From positions 1 through 32,700 of the forward strand of contig CAZGLR010000025.1 in NCBI GenBank assembly GCA_964526635.1: a stretch of DNA of 32,700 nucleotides. Reading direction: 5' to 3'. A model generated the notes under the pieces. That model worked only from the letters and a program-made list of their open reading frames with translations, was not told the DNA's origin and made no database searches. This DNA comes from CAZGLR01 sp964526635 (GTDB lineage Bacteria; Zixibacteria; MSB-5A5; GN15; JAAZOE01). The translations under genes were made by a program, and so were the position numbers. Positions 30,386 to 32,700 of the stretch are shown here, one piece after another (position 1 is the stretch's first letter; each line of letters opens with the position of its first letter).

Positions 30386-32700
30386 TTAATTGCAGCCGGG
30401 AGCAGGTCCGCCCTTGAAGATGTAATTGATCAGGTAGACCGCATCACCAACATTAGTACTCAAATCGCAGTTGGCGTCACCGGCTTCCAGCGGATCGGGA
30501 GCGGGACCGCCCTTGAATACGAAGTTGATGACAAAAACGGGATCGCCGACATTGATAGTGCCGTCGCCGTTGGCATCACCACGGGTAAATTGAACCGTAC
30601 GGAAGAATCGGGTTTCCGATTCACTGCGATTGCCGAACATATCCTCAGCAACCAGCCGCCAGTAATAAGTCAACCCCTTCAGTTCATAGTTATTACTGAT
30701 CTCGTCGCATCCGACCATCCGCTTGGTAATGCGGACTTCATCGATGAGACCATCGAAGCAGACGCTGACATCCCCCACCACCCCGATCGTCAAATCATCA
30801 TCCTGCACTGCACCAATCTGGGCTGTGCTCAAGGAATCCATAAGTTCGCCATTGAGATAGAACAATGCCCGGCCGTCGCTGCCGTCGACGGCGATGGCGA
30901 CATACGACCACTGGCTGTCAGGGATGCCTACATTGCTTTCGCGATAACCATCGGGCCAGACGCCGCCCATATACGATATATACCCGGTTTCGGAAATCCA
31001 CATCGAGTAATTTTGCTCTTCGCTGCCAAGATTGCGCTTACCGATGATGCCCTGATATCCCAGACCGGTCTCGTGCGGGTAAATCCACGCCTCCAGCGTC
31101 ACCGAGCCGGTCGGGGCAACATCGAGACTGTTGTCGTTGTCTGCGACGATTACGTAATCATCGACACCATCGAATTGCAGTGCATAACCGAAGCGTCCGG
31201 ACATTGACCAGGTCGGGCCGTTCTGCAATTGGCCATCGTTATTGTTGAAGCTGTGATCCTCCAGGACTATGCCGTCGTTTTCATCGAAGTGCCAGAGTCC
31301 GGCGGTAAACGGTGGCTCGGTGGTCAAAACCGATGCTGTCCAGGTATAGTTTAGTTCAGCACTTCCGATATCGGTGCCAACGAACAGCAGGTCAGCAGCG
31401 AGCGTGGTCTGGTCGCCATAGAGATAATAGGTGATGGGGCTTTCGTCCAGAATCTCGGCAATCAGTACCATGAGGGGATCAAAAGTCTCATCACCATTAA
31501 ATGGTGATTCAAGTGTGATTACCGGTGTTTCGATGTCATCGACAGTAAACTGCCGCAGTTCTGATTCGGCTACGTTACCGGCGCAGTCTTCTGTGACGAT
31601 TTTCCAGAAGTGGTCACCGCGACCGATGGTGTTGTAATCAGCCCAGATTTCGCCGGCTGTCAACGCCCGGTTGCTGAGGCGGACATTATCGATAAGACCG
31701 TCGTAGGCTTCAATCAGGCGGCTGCTGACGCCGATAGTCAACTCACCATCGTGAGCCGGTCCAAAGCAGACATCAGCGATCGAATCGGCCGGAACACCAT
31801 TGACATAGAATCGCAGCATTCCTTCGGCGGCAGCGAGCGTTACGGCCACAAAAGACCAGGTGTTGTTGGGCAGACTGATCGAGCTGGCGAATGTCTGACT
31901 CCAGGTTGTACCGGCCGTATAGAATACCAGTGTCGTGGTATTGCCATTGATACTGAGCTGATAATTACACGGACCCGCTCCGGCAAGCATGGCGCGCTTG
32001 GCGATAATACCCTGCGGTTCACCACTGGCAAAGGTACGGGGGTAAAGCCAGGCTTCAATCGTCAGGGCGCCCGAGGCGCTGTCGATATCGAGGCTGTTGT
32101 TGGTATCCGGAATCGTCACATAGTCATAGGTGCCGTCGCAGTCAAGCGCGTACCCGAAGATACCGTCGGCTGTCCATGCCGGGAACGAACCCGGTCCGGG
32201 CGTCCAACTGGAATTATTGCCATGGCTGCCGGCATCCGCGGTGGCAAATCCCTGACCTTCATCGAAGTACCAGGCGCCCATCGTATGGTTATCGCTGGCC
32301 GGCAGAATTGATTTATTCCAGTCGTATGCCAGCGATGGCGATAACTCATCATCCGATACCTGCAGGAGAGTCAGATACTCCTCGGTATGGCCACCATAGA
32401 GTTTGTATGATACCGGTGTGGCATCGGCAATGTCAGCCAGCAGCTGGACAAACGGATCGGTCAGCACTGCTTCAGATCCCGGGCTGGTCAGGGTAACAAT
32501 CGGATCATCGGTGTCAGCCGTCACGGTGATAGTCACCATATCGGTATCAGCGACGGCATAATCATCAACCGCGATAAACATCAGGTCAAGACTCCCAATG
32601 TCATCATGATCCGGCGTCCAGACAAATTCCGCGGAGCCATTGCCGAAATCGGTGAAGTCAGCATCCGCCGGTTTACCCTCAATACTGATTTCGGGATATG
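30386..32700 (-). CDS. Large secreted LamG-domain protein with dockerin-like tail, N-terminus outside the window
   Basis: The frame stays open to the right edge, so at least 770 C-terminal residues are present; an internal ATG at 32581 is not the true start. In-window order: an Ig/He_PIG-type domain (about 32700-32520), then two copies of a module made of an Ig-like strand region followed by a LamG/concanavalin-type domain. The LamG parts are about 32281-31645 and 31300-30690, marked by GAWYFDEGQG and GLWHFDENDG, then VTIEAW-like and NGVPADSI blocks. The tail (about 30590-30390) has two calcium-binding dockerin-like repeats, GDANGDGTINVGDPVFVINF and GDANCDLSTNVGDAVYLINY, each followed by a KGGPAP motif. 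Such tails are typical of secreted proteins of Zixibacteria-like lineages, so extracellular or surface location is likely. Confidence 0.9.
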   Translation of the reverse strand, partial: YPEISIEGKPADADFTDFGNGSAEFVWTPDHDDIGSLDLMFIAVDDYAVADTDMVTITVTADTDDPIVTLTSPGSEAVLTDPFVQLLADIADATPVSYKLYGGHTEEYLTLLQVSDDELSPSLAYDWNKSILPASDNHTMGAWYFDEGQGFATADAGSHGNNSSWTPGPGSFPAWTADGIFGYALDCDGTYDYVTIPDTNNSLDIDSASGALTIEAWLYPRTFASGEPQGIIAKRAMLAGAGPCNYQLSINGNTTTLVFYTAGTTWSQTFASSISLPNNTWSFVAVTLAAAEGMLRFYVNGVPADSIADVCFGPAHDGELTIGVSSRLIEAYDGLIDNVRLSNRALTAGEIWADYNTIGRGDHFWKIVTEDCAGNVAESELRQFTVDDIETPVITLESPFNGDETFDPLMVLIAEILDESPITYYLYGDQTTLAADLLFVGTDIGSAELNYTWTASVLTTEPPFTAGLWHFDENDGIVLEDHSFNNNDGQLQNGPTWSMSGRFGYALQFDGVDDYVIVADNDNSLDVAPTGSVTLEAWIYPHETGLGYQGIIGKRNLGSEEQNYSMWISETGYISYMGGVWPDGYRESNVGIPDSQWSYVAIAVDGSDGRALFYLNGELMDSLSTAQIGAVQDDDLTIGVVGDVSVCFDGLIDEVRITKRMVGCDEISNNYELKGLTYYWRLVAEDMFGNRSESETRFFRTVQFTRGDANGDGTINVGDPVFVINFVFKGGPAPDPLEAGDANCDLSTNVGDAVYLINYIFKGGPAPGCN

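Noticed and set aside
30359..31207. 282-aa open frame on the plus strand
   Set aside because: It is antisense to the LamG/dockerin gene and begins inside the terminator's T-run; the minus-strand protein has recognisable domains.
1..32700. CRISPR arrays, rRNA genes, phage structural genes or an integrase
   Set aside because: No regularly spaced repeats, rRNA-like sequence, capsid or tail proteins, or recombinase motifs were seen on either strand.

Overview
The window looks like chromosome from an uncultured bacterium of the FCB group, probably close to candidate phylum Zixibacteria. The main clue is the C-terminal dockerin-like repeat pair of the secreted LamG protein at the right edge, together with the many PAS/REC signalling genes and a split LigD. 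This is inference from family content; no rRNA or marker gene is present.

Region 1 (1 to about 8460) reads as the end of an integrated element. The 3' half of an initiator-type tRNA-Met (8414-8460) lies there without its 5' half, as expected for the attachment site left by a tRNA-targeting integrase. To its left, all on the minus strand, is one long operon-like run. It begins with a predicted promoter (8077-8105) and a 51-aa ribbon-helix-helix protein, followed by a LivK-type lipoprotein, a 49-aa peptide ORF, an isoprenyl-diphosphate-synthase-like protein and a three-helix membrane protein. LivH (frameshifted in a 9-T run), LivM, LivG and LivF come next, then an unknown 230-aa protein and the start of another gene at the left edge. 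A prenyl-synthase-like enzyme and a tiny overlapping ORF inside a branched-chain-amino-acid-type ABC operon is the most unusual arrangement in the window.

Region 2 (9089-19074) is a plus-strand signalling block. A GAF/PAS protein with a LuxR-type DNA-binding end comes first. It is followed by six tightly packed genes: a multi-PAS histidine kinase, a REC-PAS protein, a REC-HD-GYP protein, a stand-alone REC protein, a small hydrophilic protein and an HDOD protein. Start and stop codons overlap through the first four. The likely flow is phosphorylation of several REC outputs by one kinase, with cyclic-di-GMP hydrolysis as one output.

Region 3 (19297-22561) holds a surface lipoprotein with an Ig-like domain and two HmuY-like modules, interrupted by one in-frame TAG, then hairpins including terminators in both orientations. 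On the minus strand lies a split LigD: separate phosphoesterase and polymerase genes bridged by a 26-aa ORF. Neither a ligase domain nor Ku is in view.

Region 4 (22883-29372) is a compact glgX-treY-treZ operon that debranches glycogen-type glucans and converts them to trehalose.

Region 5 (29373-32700) contains a gene scar in which the tails of a divergent histidine kinase/NtrC-type regulator pair are joined directly, then an 85-aa unknown protein, a strong terminator and, on the minus strand, a large secreted protein with two LamG modules and a dockerin-like tail that runs off the right edge.
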